A stretch of DNA of 64,000 bases. Source: VRUE01 sp963732225 (GTDB lineage Bacteria > Actinomycetota > Thermoleophilia > Solirubrobacterales > 70-9). The translations under genes were made by a program, and so were the position numbers. The notes under the pieces are model-generated. The model did not search any database. It was not told the origin of the DNA and saw only the letters and a program-made list of their open reading frames with translations. How positions within the stretch are numbered: the stretch's first letter is position 1; every line of letters starts with the position of its first letter. The DNA lies in contig CAVSYR010000004.1 in NCBI GenBank assembly GCA_963732225.1, positions 1 to 64,000 on the forward strand, given 5' to 3'. Positions 20,219 to 28,716 of the stretch are shown here, piece by piece.

Positions 20219-20830
20219 CTACTTAAGGCAGATCGCCTGGACTTCGGCGGTCGCGGTGCCGCCGGAGTCGCTGGTGATTTGGCCGGCCCAGCCGTTGGCG
20301 CCCGGGTTCTCCACCGGCAGTGAGGTGACGATCCCGACCCGGCGGTTGCCGAGGCCGGTGAAGACGATGCCGCCGCTGAGCAGCCGCTCCCCCGGCCCGC
20401 ACTGGGCGATCTCGGTGTCGGAGCTGGTCCAGGTGCTGATTTCCGGGGGTACGTCGAGGTCGGCGATTGGGGCGCTGTGGACGACGACCGGTCCGAGCGC
20501 GGCGCCGTAGACGGATCCCGGGGCGATCGCCGGCGCCGTGACTGCGTTGTGGCCGAGCGCATCGGCCCCCACAGATCCGCTGGCCAGGGCAGCGGCTGTC
20601 ACCGAGCTGGGCTTGATGGCCTTCGCCGTCACTGCCCCCGTGGCCAGCGCCTTTGCATGCACAGCACCGGGAGCGAGGGCCTTGGCGGTGACCGCGCCCT
20701 TGGCGATGTCGCCCTTGCGGACGATGAGATGAGTGGAGCCTGCGTTGGCGTTTCCGGCGAGGGCGACGATGAGAGCCAGGAAGCCCATTGCGGCACCGGG
20801 CGAGGGTCGCTTGAATCGCGGTCTGCTCAT
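20219..20830 (-). CDS. Exported GAV-repeat protein
   Basis: 203 residues from the ATG at 20830. A basic start MSRPRFKRPSPGAAMG leads into FLALIVALAGNANA (signal or anchor). Then comes a repeat region of GAV/ALA-type units: GDIAKGAVTAKALAPGAVHA, TGAVTAKAIKPSSVTAAALA, and more; the C-terminal domain includes CGPGERLLSGGIVFTG and ends AEVQAICLK. Proteins of this build are frequent in Solirubrobacterales. Its 3' end faces the 3' end of the preceding secreted-protein gene at 17 bases. Confidence 0.75.
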   Translation of the reverse strand: MSRPRFKRPSPGAAMGFLALIVALAGNANAGSTHLIVRKGDIAKGAVTAKALAPGAVHAKALATGAVTAKAIKPSSVTAAALASGSVGADALGHNAVTAPAIAPGSVYGAALGPVVVHSAPIADLDVPPEISTWTSSDTEIAQCGPGERLLSGGIVFTGLGNRRVGIVTSLPVENPGANGWAGQITSDSGGTATAEVQAICLK

Positions 20831-20925
20831 CATTGCTCCTTGTGGCGTGAGTGGGTACCGATTCCGGTGTAGGAGCATTACCCGCTCTGAGACCCCCGTC
20901 AACCCCTCCCCGACGCGATGAGGTT

Positions 20926-21090
20926 TTACCGGCTGGGGCGGTGTCCTGCGGCGTAGGCCTCTGCCTCGGCGACGGTGACCAAGGCTGAGTCAAGATCGAA
21001 TCTGGCTCCACAATTCCCGCACTCCATATGTCTGCCGCGATCGATCGGAGCGGCCTCGGGGCTGCAACAGTCAGGGCAGCGGAGTTCCAT
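20926..21090 (-). CDS. Small zinc-ribbon protein
   Basis: 54 residues: MELRCPDCCSPEAAPIDRG, then HMECGNCGARFDLDSALVTV. Two C-x2-C pairs form a zinc ribbon. It starts 10 bases after the dprA stop in the same direction, so it is the last gene of the parB-dprA operon. The start at 21090 removes an uncharacteristic upstream extension that overlaps dprA. Confidence 0.55.
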   Translation of the reverse strand: MELRCPDCCSPEAAPIDRGRHMECGNCGARFDLDSALVTVAEAEAYAAGHRPSR

Positions 21091-21100
21091 CCATCCGTGT

Positions 21101-22045
21101 CTATTCCGGAGCCATGAAGCGGCCCGAGCCCTTGACCGTTCCATTCGGGCCGAGCATCCTGTCGAGGACATCCTGGCCATCGCGGACCAGGCTGGCGCCT
21201 TCCGTCAGCAGGTTGTTGGGGCCGGACGAGACCCGCGAGTTCACAGGACCGGGAACTGCCCCCAGCTTGCGGCCGAGGCCCGCCGCCAGCTCGGCGGTGA
21301 TCAAGGGGCCGGAGCCTTCCGCCGCCTCGACCACCACGGTCATTCCGGCGAGGGCGGCGATGATCCGGTTGCGGGCCGGGAAGGTCCAACGCCAAGCACC
21401 GGTCCCCGGTGGCAGCTCGGAGAGGACGAGGCCGTTCTCGCAGATGCGCCGGTGCAGCGAACGGTGCGAGGCCGGATAGGGAACGTCGGGCCCGCAGCCC
21501 ATCACCGCCACGGTGCAGCCTGTTTCCAACGCCCCTCGATGGGCACAGGCATCGACGCCGAAGGCGAGCCCGCTGACGACGACCATCGCCGCCGAGGCCA
21601 GCTCGCGCCCGAGTTGCCGCCCCACCTCGCGCCCGTAGGAGCTCGCGCGGCGGGCGCCGACCACCGACACGCAGGCGGAGGGGAGCAGATCGTGCAGATG
21701 CGCGCAGTCGCCGATCCCGTAGATCGCTCCGATATGTGGGAGCTCGTCCAGCCCCTCGGGCCAGGCGCCGCCGTAGTGGGTACAAATCGACCAGCAGCCG
21801 GCGGCCTCGACGTTGCGGCGGTGCGCGTCGAGGTTCATGCCCTCGACCACTTTGGTGATTCGCTCCGCCGACCGACCGGCGACGGCCTGAGCGAGGTCGT
21901 TGTCGGCCATGCTCAGAAGGTCGGCGACGTTCGCCGCGGCAGTCCTCTCGATGTAGGGGGCGAGGTGGGCGAGCAGCGCGGCGCGCATCAGGCACTGCCC
22001 GCAGGCGCTCGGTTGGTTGTCGGTTGTCGATCGATTTGGAGTCAT
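21101..22045 (-). CDS. dprA: DprA/Smf-type DNA-processing protein
   Basis: 314 residues. The Rossmann-like DprA core is complete: SVVGARRASSYGREVGRQLG, VVVSGLAFGVDACAHRGALE, VAVMGCGPDVPYPASHRSLH, GLVLSELPPGTGAWRWTFPA, RNRIIAALAGMTVVVEAAEG, LGAVPGPVNSRVSSGPNNLL, EGASLVRDGQDVL. DprA binds single-stranded DNA and loads RecA during transformation. The N-terminus has a C-x2-C (CGQC), and there is no C-terminal winged helix. The ATG follows AAGGAAG. Sharing an operon with parB is unusual and suggests a role with element DNA. Confidence 0.85.
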   Translation of the reverse strand: MTPNRSTTDNQPSACGQCLMRAALLAHLAPYIERTAAANVADLLSMADNDLAQAVAGRSAERITKVVEGMNLDAHRRNVEAAGCWSICTHYGGAWPEGLDELPHIGAIYGIGDCAHLHDLLPSACVSVVGARRASSYGREVGRQLGRELASAAMVVVSGLAFGVDACAHRGALETGCTVAVMGCGPDVPYPASHRSLHRRICENGLVLSELPPGTGAWRWTFPARNRIIAALAGMTVVVEAAEGSGPLITAELAAGLGRKLGAVPGPVNSRVSSGPNNLLTEGASLVRDGQDVLDRMLGPNGTVKGSGRFMAPE

Positions 22046-22078
22046 CGAACTTCCTTTTCTTCTATCTCGGAGACGAGG

Positions 22079-22318
22079 TCAGTCGAGGTCGGCGAGCCCG
22101 AGCGCGATCCACTCGAGCTCGCCGTTGACCAGCGGAACCTCGTCGGGGTAGGTGGCGACCCAGAGCGCCCTTTGAGCGCGGTTGAAGACGCCGCGACGGA
22201 CGGCCCCGAGCCGCTGCTTCGGGGTCATTTCGGCGAGGCGGGCGAGGAAGGCCGTGCGGCCCTCCTCCCCGTCACTCGTCGTCGGCAGCGCGGTTGGGCT
22301 GGCTGTCGGTGGGTGCAT
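22079..22318 (-). CDS. Small hypothetical protein in the parB-dprA operon
   Basis: 79 residues from the ATG at 22318: a Pro/Thr-rich start, then RTAFLARLAEMTPKQRLGAV, RRGVFNRAQRALWVATYPDE, and VPLVNGELEWIALGLADLD. The second half resembles short helical proteins found beside parB on actinobacterial elements, but I know no assigned function. It begins 27 bases after the parB stop. Confidence 0.6.
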   Translation of the reverse strand: MHPPTASPTALPTTSDGEEGRTAFLARLAEMTPKQRLGAVRRGVFNRAQRALWVATYPDEVPLVNGELEWIALGLADLD

Positions 22319-22344
22319 CGTGATCACCGTCCGCGTGGCCGCGG

Positions 22345-23856
22345 CTACTTGCGCCGCCGGCCGGGCCGCACCGACTTGACGTCGGGCGCCAGCAGCTTTG
22401 CGATCCGACTTTCGACCGCGGACCACCAGTGGACGCGCCGCGACTGCGCCAACTCGCGCTCGTCGGCATTCAGCGCCGCGATCACGGCGTCGGCGAGCAG
22501 CTCGAGAATCTCGTTCGCCGTCTTTGCTTCGGAGATCCGCTTGCGCAGGTAGTCCTCGCACTCGCCGGCGTCCCGGTAGGAGACCGTCTCGCGGTTCTCA
22601 CCCGACTTCAGCGTCTTCGTCTCGACCTCCTGCAGCTGCGGCAGGATGAGGCGCAGGCCGCGGGCGGCGAGGTTGGGGTTGTCGGCGAGGACGACCTCGG
22701 CCAGCGCCCTGGCGCGGGCGAGGCTGTGCTCCTTGCGGCTGGCGGCACCACGGCGGGCGAGCAGCTTGCGGCCCAGATCGAGGTTGAAGCTGCGGGCCTT
22801 CGTCGCGTCCTTCTTCGCCTGCTCGCGCCCCTCGCGGCGTTCCTCGGAGACGCGCTCCTGCACCTGCTCGGGACTCTCGACCTCGCCGTTTGACTGCGCC
22901 CCACAGGAGAGCTCCTTCGCCTGCTTGGCGGCCTCCTTCTCGAGGCGCTCGACGGTGCGGAGCGCCAGGTCGGCGGCCAGCTCGGCATCGCAGAGATAGG
23001 CGACCGAGGAGGTCCAGCCGCCGTGGTCGACCTCGTACTCGAGCAGGCGCCCGGCGGCGCGGGCGGCGTCGACCTCGGCTTCGGCCAGCTGCAGGTAGGG
23101 GTCCCCTTCGGCCCGGTAGGGCGAGGTTGCGGCGATCCGCTCGGCCAGCGACTTGTGCTGCTCGGGGTCGGAGACGAGCTGGCTCAGCATCGCGCCGCGG
23201 CTGACCTCGACCATCGGCGGCCGCTGGCGCAGGTCTGACTCGGCGACCGCGTGCAGGACCTCGTCGAAGCGCTCGAGCAGGTCGCGGCCCTCGATCTCGC
23301 CCCGGGCGACCAGCTTGCAGGCACACTCGGCGATCGCCGCTGAGACCTTTGCCGCCTTGCGCAGCTCGCGCTCGGCGGCGACCGGGACCCTGCCGGCGGC
23401 GACCTGAACCTGGACGGCCTCGGGAAGGGCGAGCAGGCGCAGGCGCTCTGAGACGTAGGCGCTCGACTTGCCGACCCGCTCGGCGAGCTGCTTGTTGGTG
23501 GCGAGCTTCTCGGCCTCGGCGAGGCGGGCGAGGGCATTCGCCTCCTCGATCGGGTCGAGGTCGGCACGGATCAGGTTCTCGGCCACCGCGGCGGCGAGCG
23601 CGTCTGATCCCTCGCGGACCAGGACCGGGACCGCCTTGAGGCCGGCGCGCTTGGCGGCGATCAGCCGCCGCTGGCCGGCGATCAGAACGTAGCCCTCGCC
23701 GTTGGGGCGCACGGTCAGCGCTGTGACCAGGCCGGTCTGGCGGATGCTCGCCTCGAGCTCGGAGAGCGAGCCCTCGTCGAAGTCGGTGCGCGGGTTGAAG
23801 CCGTCCTCGACCCGGATCCTGTCTATCTCGACCGTCTGCGTTTTCGCCTCGTCCAT
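22345..23856 (-). CDS. parB: ParB/Spo0J-family partition protein
   Basis: 503 residues from the ATG at 23856. N-terminal ParB/Srx domain: VEIDRIRVEDGFNPRTDF, the CTP-binding arginine motif as GQRRLIAAKRAG (residues 61-72; usually GERR), then AENLIRADLDPIEEANALAR. The helix-turn-helix is NKQLAERVGKSSAYVSERLR. The long C-terminal half is Lys/Glu-rich and helical. It would load on a centromere-like site and spread. No ParA gene is next to it and I see no canonical parS (GTTTCAC-GTGAAAC) in the window, so a role other than partition (for example regulation on a conjugative element) is possible. Confidence 0.85.
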   Translation of the reverse strand: MDEAKTQTVEIDRIRVEDGFNPRTDFDEGSLSELEASIRQTGLVTALTVRPNGEGYVLIAGQRRLIAAKRAGLKAVPVLVREGSDALAAAVAENLIRADLDPIEEANALARLAEAEKLATNKQLAERVGKSSAYVSERLRLLALPEAVQVQVAAGRVPVAAERELRKAAKVSAAIAECACKLVARGEIEGRDLLERFDEVLHAVAESDLRQRPPMVEVSRGAMLSQLVSDPEQHKSLAERIAATSPYRAEGDPYLQLAEAEVDAARAAGRLLEYEVDHGGWTSSVAYLCDAELAADLALRTVERLEKEAAKQAKELSCGAQSNGEVESPEQVQERVSEERREGREQAKKDATKARSFNLDLGRKLLARRGAASRKEHSLARARALAEVVLADNPNLAARGLRLILPQLQEVETKTLKSGENRETVSYRDAGECEDYLRKRISEAKTANEILELLADAVIAALNADERELAQSRRVHWWSAVESRIAKLLAPDVKSVRPGRRRK

Positions 23857-24029
23857 GACTTTGCTCCTCGGTTCGTGGCCCCGCCTGGCGCGGGAGCCGG
23901 TGCCCCCGACCCGCACGCGCAGCGTGCGAAAATGGAGGGGGTCCGGCGATCCGCGACAGGGCGGAGGCGCAGCTGTGGAGGGTCAAGGGATGCGGGCGCG
24001 GGACTCGCCCCCCGACTGGCGGCGAGGCG

Positions 24030-24259
24030 TCAGCCGCGCAGGATTTGGGAGACGCGCTGCTGGCTCAGCTTCATCACCCTGGCAATTGCATCCTCGGGCA
24101 GGCCGCCGCTGTGTGCGGCCTGGATCTCACGGTCGCGCTTGGCACGTAGGTTCTCGCTGGCCTTGGCCAGCTCCTCCTCGCGCTTTGCGAAGTGCTTCGC
24201 GACGCCGTCAAGCGCGCCTCGGCACGGGTGCTTTGCGCTCGGGGCGGGCGATCCGTCAA
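24030..24259 (-). pseudogene. Small helix-turn-helix protein, copy A (frame-broken)
   Basis: The C-terminal part encodes LDGVAKHFAKREEELAKA, AKRDREIQAAHSGGLPEDAI, ARVMKLSQQRVSQILRG, an HTH of the kind that ends in SQQRVSQI. The TTG-started frame MTDRPPRAQ does not join it, so either a base is wrong or the start is elsewhere (ATT in frame at the same place). A clear relative lies at 44058-44240, with similar upstream DNA. It is divergent from the serine recombinase gene, with a palindrome between them. Confidence 0.5.
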
Positions 24260-24277
24260 TTGGCGTAACGCATTTTG

Positions 24278-24291
24278 GCTAGTTGATTAGC
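24278..24291. promoter_or_regulatory. Palindromic operator candidate, copy A
   Basis: GCTAGTTGATTAGC, close to a 14-bp palindrome GCTAAnnnnTTAGC, between the divergent small HTH gene and the recombinase. An almost identical site at 43978-43991 precedes the second HTH gene. Confidence 0.5.
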
Positions 24292-24326
24292 AGGAACTGT
24301 CTGGAGCAGGTTGAAGGAGGCCGGCG

Positions 24327-26381
24327 ATGGTGCTCGACGGCTACATCCGCGTCTCGCAGGTCGGCGATCGCGAGGGCGAGAGCTTCATCTCTCCCACGGT
24401 GCAGCGGGAGCAGATCAAGGGCTGGATCAAGCATCACGCTGAGATCGAACTGGGCGAGGTCTTCGAAGAGTTGAACGAGAGCGGCGGGCGCAGCGACCGG
24501 CCCGACCTGCTGCGGGTGCTGGAGCGAGTCGAAGGCGGTGAGTCCCAGGGAGTCATCGTCGCCAAAATCGACCGCTTCGGTCGCCGCGTCGTCGATGGCC
24601 TGCGGGCGATCAAACGGATCGAGGAGGCGGGCGGAACCTTCGTCAGCGTTCAGGACGGTCTCGACCTGGGCGTGCCGACCGGCAGGTTCGTAATGCAGCT
24701 CCTCTTCTCGATCGGCGAGTGGGAGTTGGAGCGGGTGCGGATCAGCTGGGATGAGGCCAACCGGCGGGCGGTCGGGCGGGGCGTCTACGTCGCCCAAGCG
24801 CCCTTCGGTTACCTGCGCGGCGAGGACGGGCGGCTGCGCATTGACCCCGGGCGGGCGCCGGTGGTGCGGGAGATCTTTGCCCGCCGGGCCGAGAAGCAAT
24901 CGAGCAAGGAGATCGCCGCGGCGCTGAACGCGGCCGGGGCGCGCAGCGCCAGGGGCGGGGACTTCACCGCCAACACGATCCAGCGGATGATCGCCAACTC
25001 CGCCTACTACGGCGAGGCCCATCATGGTGCCCACCGCAACCCGAAGGCGCACGAGCCACTCATCGACGAGGGCACTTGGCACTGGTGTCAGGAAAAGCGC
25101 CGCCCGCGCGGGCACGCCGTGGCCGCGCTGCTCGGCGGCCTGGTGCGCTGCGCGACCTGCGGCTACACGATGACCGCGGCCGAGGCCAACGGGCCCGGCT
25201 CGCGCCTGCACGCCTACCGCTGCGGCAACCGGGCGAAGGCCTGCCCGCGGCCTGCCTACGTGCGCGGCAACGAGCTCGACCCACTGGTCGAGGAGTTCGT
25301 CTTTCGCAAGTGCAGGGAGCCGTTCTCAGACGGCGCCCAGCGCGAGATCGAGTCCCGCGAGGCGATAATTGAGCAGGCGCGCGAGGCGCTCGCTGTCTTC
25401 CGCGACAACAGTGAGATCGTCGCGGCGCTCAGCGTCGAGAACTTCGCCGACGGCCTCAGCGCCCGGCAGCAGATACTCGACCAGCACCTGATTGAACTCG
25501 GCCGGGCGAGGCGCCGGGGAGGAATCGCGGGTAGGGATCTCGACGAGCTGGAAAGAGTTTGGCCCAAGCTCGACTGGCAGGTGCGCCGTGAGGAGATCGG
25601 CTGGTTCGTCGACTGCGTCGTCGTCGCGCCCGGCGCGGCACCGGTCCGCGAGCGCGCCCGGGTCTTTCGCAGCGGTCGCGGGCCCGTGCAGAGAAGGGGA
25701 CATCTGCAAATCGACAGGCGCGCCCTGAGCGAGGATGGCGAGCTGCTTCCCCGCCACAAGCGCTGGCCGCGGGAGCGGATCGAGGAGCGGCTGGCGGTGT
25801 TCTTGGCGGGGCGGAAGGAGTGGCCGTCCTACCGCGAGTTCGCCGCCGCCGGCGAGGCCCGCCTCCATGCGCAGGCGATGCGCTGGGACGGCTTTCACAA
25901 CTGGGCCCGGCGCTTCGGATTCACGATTCCCGAAAAGGAGGTGCGCTGGAGCGCCGAAGTGATCGGCGACGCGCTCGGGGCTTTCCTCGAGGGACGCTCG
26001 TGCTGGCCGCGCCCACAGGAGTTCGAGGACGCCGGCCTGACGGCGCTCTATGAAGCGATCCGCTACCAGGGCGTGCGCCGCTGGGCGCTGCGCTGCCGGA
26101 TGGAATACGGGCAGCGGCGGATCGAGTGGACCGAGAAGCGGGTCGAGAAGGCGCTGAGGGAATTCACCAAGGGCCGCAAGGACTTCCCGACCAAAGAAGA
26201 GTTCTTCGCGGCGGAGCTGCGGACTCTGTATGACGCGGCCTGCAGGACCGGCGGCATCGCCAGCTGGTGCGCCCGCCTTGACCTGCGGCCAGCGCCGCGC
26301 CCCTATGTGCTGGCCGCCAAGGCTCGCCGCGAAGCGGGCAAGCTGCGGGAGCGGGGTGCGGCCGTCAGGCGCTCAGTGTAA
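24327..26381 (+). CDS. Large serine recombinase with three C-terminal homing-endonuclease-type repeats
   Basis: 684 residues, intact. The resolvase domain has the catalytic Ser10 in YIRVSQV and the conserved DRFGRR (82-87); a recombinase domain follows (APFGYLRGEDGRLRIDPGRA), then a zinc ribbon with C275, C278, C299 and C306, and a coiled-coil region. The last 210 residues are three tandem units of about 58 residues, each with (W/E)..xxIxxxLxxFLxGRxxWP, an EF, a small aromatic/Leu pair and a WAxR/WCAR end. This resembles the homing-endonuclease-associated repeat, a DNA-binding unit not usual in serine integrases. The ATG follows GGAGG at 6 bases. Confidence 0.85.
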   Translation: MVLDGYIRVSQVGDREGESFISPTVQREQIKGWIKHHAEIELGEVFEELNESGGRSDRPDLLRVLERVEGGESQGVIVAKIDRFGRRVVDGLRAIKRIEEAGGTFVSVQDGLDLGVPTGRFVMQLLFSIGEWELERVRISWDEANRRAVGRGVYVAQAPFGYLRGEDGRLRIDPGRAPVVREIFARRAEKQSSKEIAAALNAAGARSARGGDFTANTIQRMIANSAYYGEAHHGAHRNPKAHEPLIDEGTWHWCQEKRRPRGHAVAALLGGLVRCATCGYTMTAAEANGPGSRLHAYRCGNRAKACPRPAYVRGNELDPLVEEFVFRKCREPFSDGAQREIESREAIIEQAREALAVFRDNSEIVAALSVENFADGLSARQQILDQHLIELGRARRRGGIAGRDLDELERVWPKLDWQVRREEIGWFVDCVVVAPGAAPVRERARVFRSGRGPVQRRGHLQIDRRALSEDGELLPRHKRWPRERIEERLAVFLAGRKEWPSYREFAAAGEARLHAQAMRWDGFHNWARRFGFTIPEKEVRWSAEVIGDALGAFLEGRSCWPRPQEFEDAGLTALYEAIRYQGVRRWALRCRMEYGQRRIEWTEKRVEKALREFTKGRKDFPTKEEFFAAELRTLYDAACRTGGIASWCARLDLRPAPRPYVLAAKARREAGKLRERGAAVRRSV

Positions 26382-26800
26382 GCACCCCAGCCCCAGGGTG
26401 CTGAGATCTGCAGCTTCCAGGCGTCTTCGATGCGACGCAGGACGGCGGTCGAGTCCGAGGTCTGGGCGAAGGGCGTGGGCTCGTGAGCGTTGAGGCGGAT
26501 CGTCCAGGTCTCGGTGCCGAGGGCGACGCCGCCGGCGATCAGCATGCCGCGCTGCTCGACCTCCACGATCGGGCGCATCGCGATCAGCTGGAAGAGGATC
26601 GCTCGGATCTGGTCGCGACCGTGAATCGTCGTCGCGTCGGGGGTGATCAGGCAGGCGTCGCGGGCAAAGCAGGCCGCGGCCGACTCCAGGTCGCCGGCCG
26701 AGAGGGCGACGGCGAGCGCCGGTGAGATCCGCTTGGCGCTTGAACGCGCGGTAGACGGGTCGGCGGCCGGGCTGCTCGCGGCCGGCTCAGCGGCGTGCAT
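26303..26800 (-). CDS. SnoaL/NTF2-like protein (SgcJ type)
   Basis: 165 residues. The cone-fold signature is SAGDLESAAACFARDACLIT, PDATTIHGRDQIRAILFQLI, AGGVALGTETWTIR and STAVLRRIEDAWKLQISAPW. Such proteins bind or modify small hydrophobic molecules; no catalytic residues can be assigned. Its 3' end overlaps the 3' end of the recombinase by about 80 bases; the conserved domain finishes at about 26395, so the last 25 residues may be artefactual. It overlaps the upstream exported-protein gene by 14 bases, implying cotranscription. Confidence 0.65.
   Translation of the reverse strand: MHAAEPAASSPAADPSTARSSAKRISPALAVALSAGDLESAAACFARDACLITPDATTIHGRDQIRAILFQLIAMRPIVEVEQRGMLIAGGVALGTETWTIRLNAHEPTPFAQTSDSTAVLRRIEDAWKLQISAPWGWGAYTERLTAAPRSRSLPASRRALAAST
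26381..26402 (+). terminator. Hairpin at the end of the recombinase gene
   Basis: Seven-bp arms AGCACCC / GGGTGCT around CAGCCCCA, starting at the last base of the TAA. No T-tract follows, so the strength is uncertain. Confidence 0.45.
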
Positions 26801-27236
26801 AGACGCAGATGTAGCGGTAGAACGCGAGCGGCTCGCCGGTCGCCAGGTCTTCGTCGATCACGCTGCGGCGGCCGGTGGCGTCGAGCACCGTGGTCAGCGC
26901 CGTGCGGCCATCATCGACGATCCGGTAAGAGTCGCTGAAGAGGCCGCGGGGCTCCCCGCCGAGGCCCAGCGCACCGCGGGCGCGAGCAAGCTCGCCGGGG
27001 TCGGGCAGGTAGCCGCCAGCGGCGGCACAGGAATCGGCGGCGGCCTTGACGCCGCGCACCGGGCCCGAGGGGACACGGTCGAAGCAGAGGCCGGCGACGG
27101 CGTGCGTGGGCGGCGGGCAGGCTCGGTCGGCAGCGCCAGGCTCGCCGTCGACCGACGCGATCGTTGTGCCGCTGAGGGCAAGAGCCAGGGCGATGAGGGC
27201 GACGACGGTCGCCGGCTGCGGACGGCGCGGCCTCAT
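26787..27236 (-). CDS. Exported protein, Thermoleophilia type
   Basis: 149 residues. MRPRRPQPATVVALIALALA is a signal anchor of the form frequent in Solirubrobacterales. The exported part has CPPPTHAVAGLCFDRVPSGP, CAAAGGYLPDPGELARARGA and GEPLAFYRYICVYARR, with four cysteines likely paired. Its GTG/ATG region overlaps the stop of the upstream gene. Role unknown. Confidence 0.65.
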   Translation of the reverse strand: MRPRRPQPATVVALIALALALSGTTIASVDGEPGAADRACPPPTHAVAGLCFDRVPSGPVRGVKAAADSCAAAGGYLPDPGELARARGALGLGGEPRGLFSDSYRIVDDGRTALTTVLDATGRRSVIDEDLATGEPLAFYRYICVYARR

Positions 27237-27288
27237 CGCCGGCGTCGAAAGCGCCGGCTGTCGGCAGGCGGCTTGGTTGGCATCTCGC

Positions 27289-28102
27289 TCACCGCACCGT
27301 GCAGGGGCGCAGGAAGGTGCCGGAGAGGTAGGTGCCGTCGTCGAAGCTGAATTCGCCGCGGGCCTGCAGGCGGCCGGTTTCGCAGCGGGCGTTGATGTAG
27401 GAGTGCTTGATGCCCTTGACGGTCCAGCGGCGGCCGATCTTCAGCCAGCCGGCGAGCGGGATGCCGGCGCCGCCGGCGATCGGCGGGATCTTCGCTTCCG
27501 TGCGGTAGCCGTAGAGGCCCTTGTGGATCGTTTCGATCTCGATCGGGATCACGAAGGCGGTCGGGGCCGGGACCGTCGTGTAGAAGTGGGCGAGGACCGA
27601 GGGGTTGCCGTGCAGGCGCGGGGCCGTTGAAGATCGTGATCGGCGAGTCGGCCGGGATCGGCGCCTGTTCGGGGAAGACCACGACGCCGCGGCCGTGGCC
27701 CTTGCCGACGATCGCGCCGGGGCAGCGGTGGCGGGCGGCGGCGACGGTCGAGGCGACCAGTTTGGCCTTGGTGCAGACCGCGAGGCCGGTTGTCTCGACG
27801 TGGCCGTGGCGGTCGTATTCGAGCGTGATCGTCTTGATCACCGGCGGGAAGTCGCCGGATACGGTCGAGATCTTGCCGCCGCCGTGGATCGTGATCGGCG
27901 CGTCGACGTGGCGGGGCAACGCCGTCGGCGTGAAGCCGCCGTCGGCGTTGATCAGGATGTTGCCGGCGCGCAGCTGCAGGGCGGAGGCACCCGACGTGAC
28001 GAGGACGGCCATGACAGCGGTGAGCCCCAGGACGAGGCCGCCGCGGCCGAGGGTCGCCGAGCGGCGCAGCTGCCCGGCGTCGGCTTCGCCCCGCCGAAGC
28101 AA
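27289..28102 (-). pseudogene. Exported protein of a repeated family, copy 1 (frame-broken)
   Basis: About 270 residues. A signal segment (LVLGLTAVMAVLVTSGASA) is followed by LQLRAGNILINADGGFTPTA, LPRHVDAPITIHGGGKISTV, KTITLEYDRHGHVETTGLAV, and, after a 1-nt frame change near 27625, IPIEIETIHKGLYGYRTEAK, GRRWTVKGIKHSYINARCET and the end SGTFLRPCTVR. It shares this order of motifs with 28717-29519 and, at the C-terminus, with the truncated gene at the right edge. Secreted; role unknown. Confidence 0.6.
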
Positions 28103-28716
28103 GGTCGAGCCCGGAGGGGCTGAGATGCCGGTAATCGGCTTCGGCTGAGGACGGGCGGCGAGACTCTCGTGGATGCCGCAGTCGCGCTCGCAGCGGCGGG
28201 TGCCTGCCTGGTCCCAGCCGCTCCAGCGATGGCCGCAAATCCGGCAGAGGGCGCTGCGCCCGGAGCGCGAAGCTCGCCACGAGCGGCTGAGGGCCCACCC
28301 CCTCCGATCAGCGGCTCCGAATACTCAACTACCGCCGGCCTCCGCCTGACGTGTTGCCGGATTAGAAGATGCAGGGCACCCGGGCGCCGGGGATCGGGAT
28401 GAACCCCCTGATGGCGCCCGGGTGGACCTGCGCCCTCGGCGACCGGGCGGGCAGGAGAGAGCCGACCGACCCGGGCCGCTTCGGGTACCGCTCTGGCGCC
28501 TCCCGGAAACGGGAAAGAAACCGGGGGCCCCCTTTGCCGCCGCCCCACAGGGAAGGAGGGCGGACGGCCACTTGCTCGGGCCGCTGTGCCCGAGAGAAGG
28601 TCTCGCGGTCGACGGCGGCGCCGGCGGGAGCGTCGGGGCGGGCGCGGGCCTCCCAACCCGCGCCCGCCCGCTGCCCCGTGACGCACCCACGTTCATCGCT
28701 CCGTGCCGGCTCTCGC
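28103..28716. other. Spacer between two exported-protein genes
   Basis: No intact gene. On the minus strand 28150-28262 can be read as RICGHRWSGWDQAGTRRCER with four cysteines, like a zinc-ribbon remnant, but it has no start. The terminator hairpin at 28636-28669 lies at the right side. Otherwise nothing recognised. Confidence 0.4.
28636..28669 (-). terminator. Hairpin terminator candidate
   Basis: Perfect 13-bp stem GGGCGGGCGCGGG / CCCGCGCCCGCCC with an 8-nt loop, about 50 bases after the stop of the exported-protein gene (minus direction). No T-run. Confidence 0.6.

Noticed and set aside
22345..23856. A canonical parS or ParA gene near parB
   Set aside because: I looked for GTTTCAC-GTGAAAC-like palindromes and a Walker-type ParA on both sides and saw neither.
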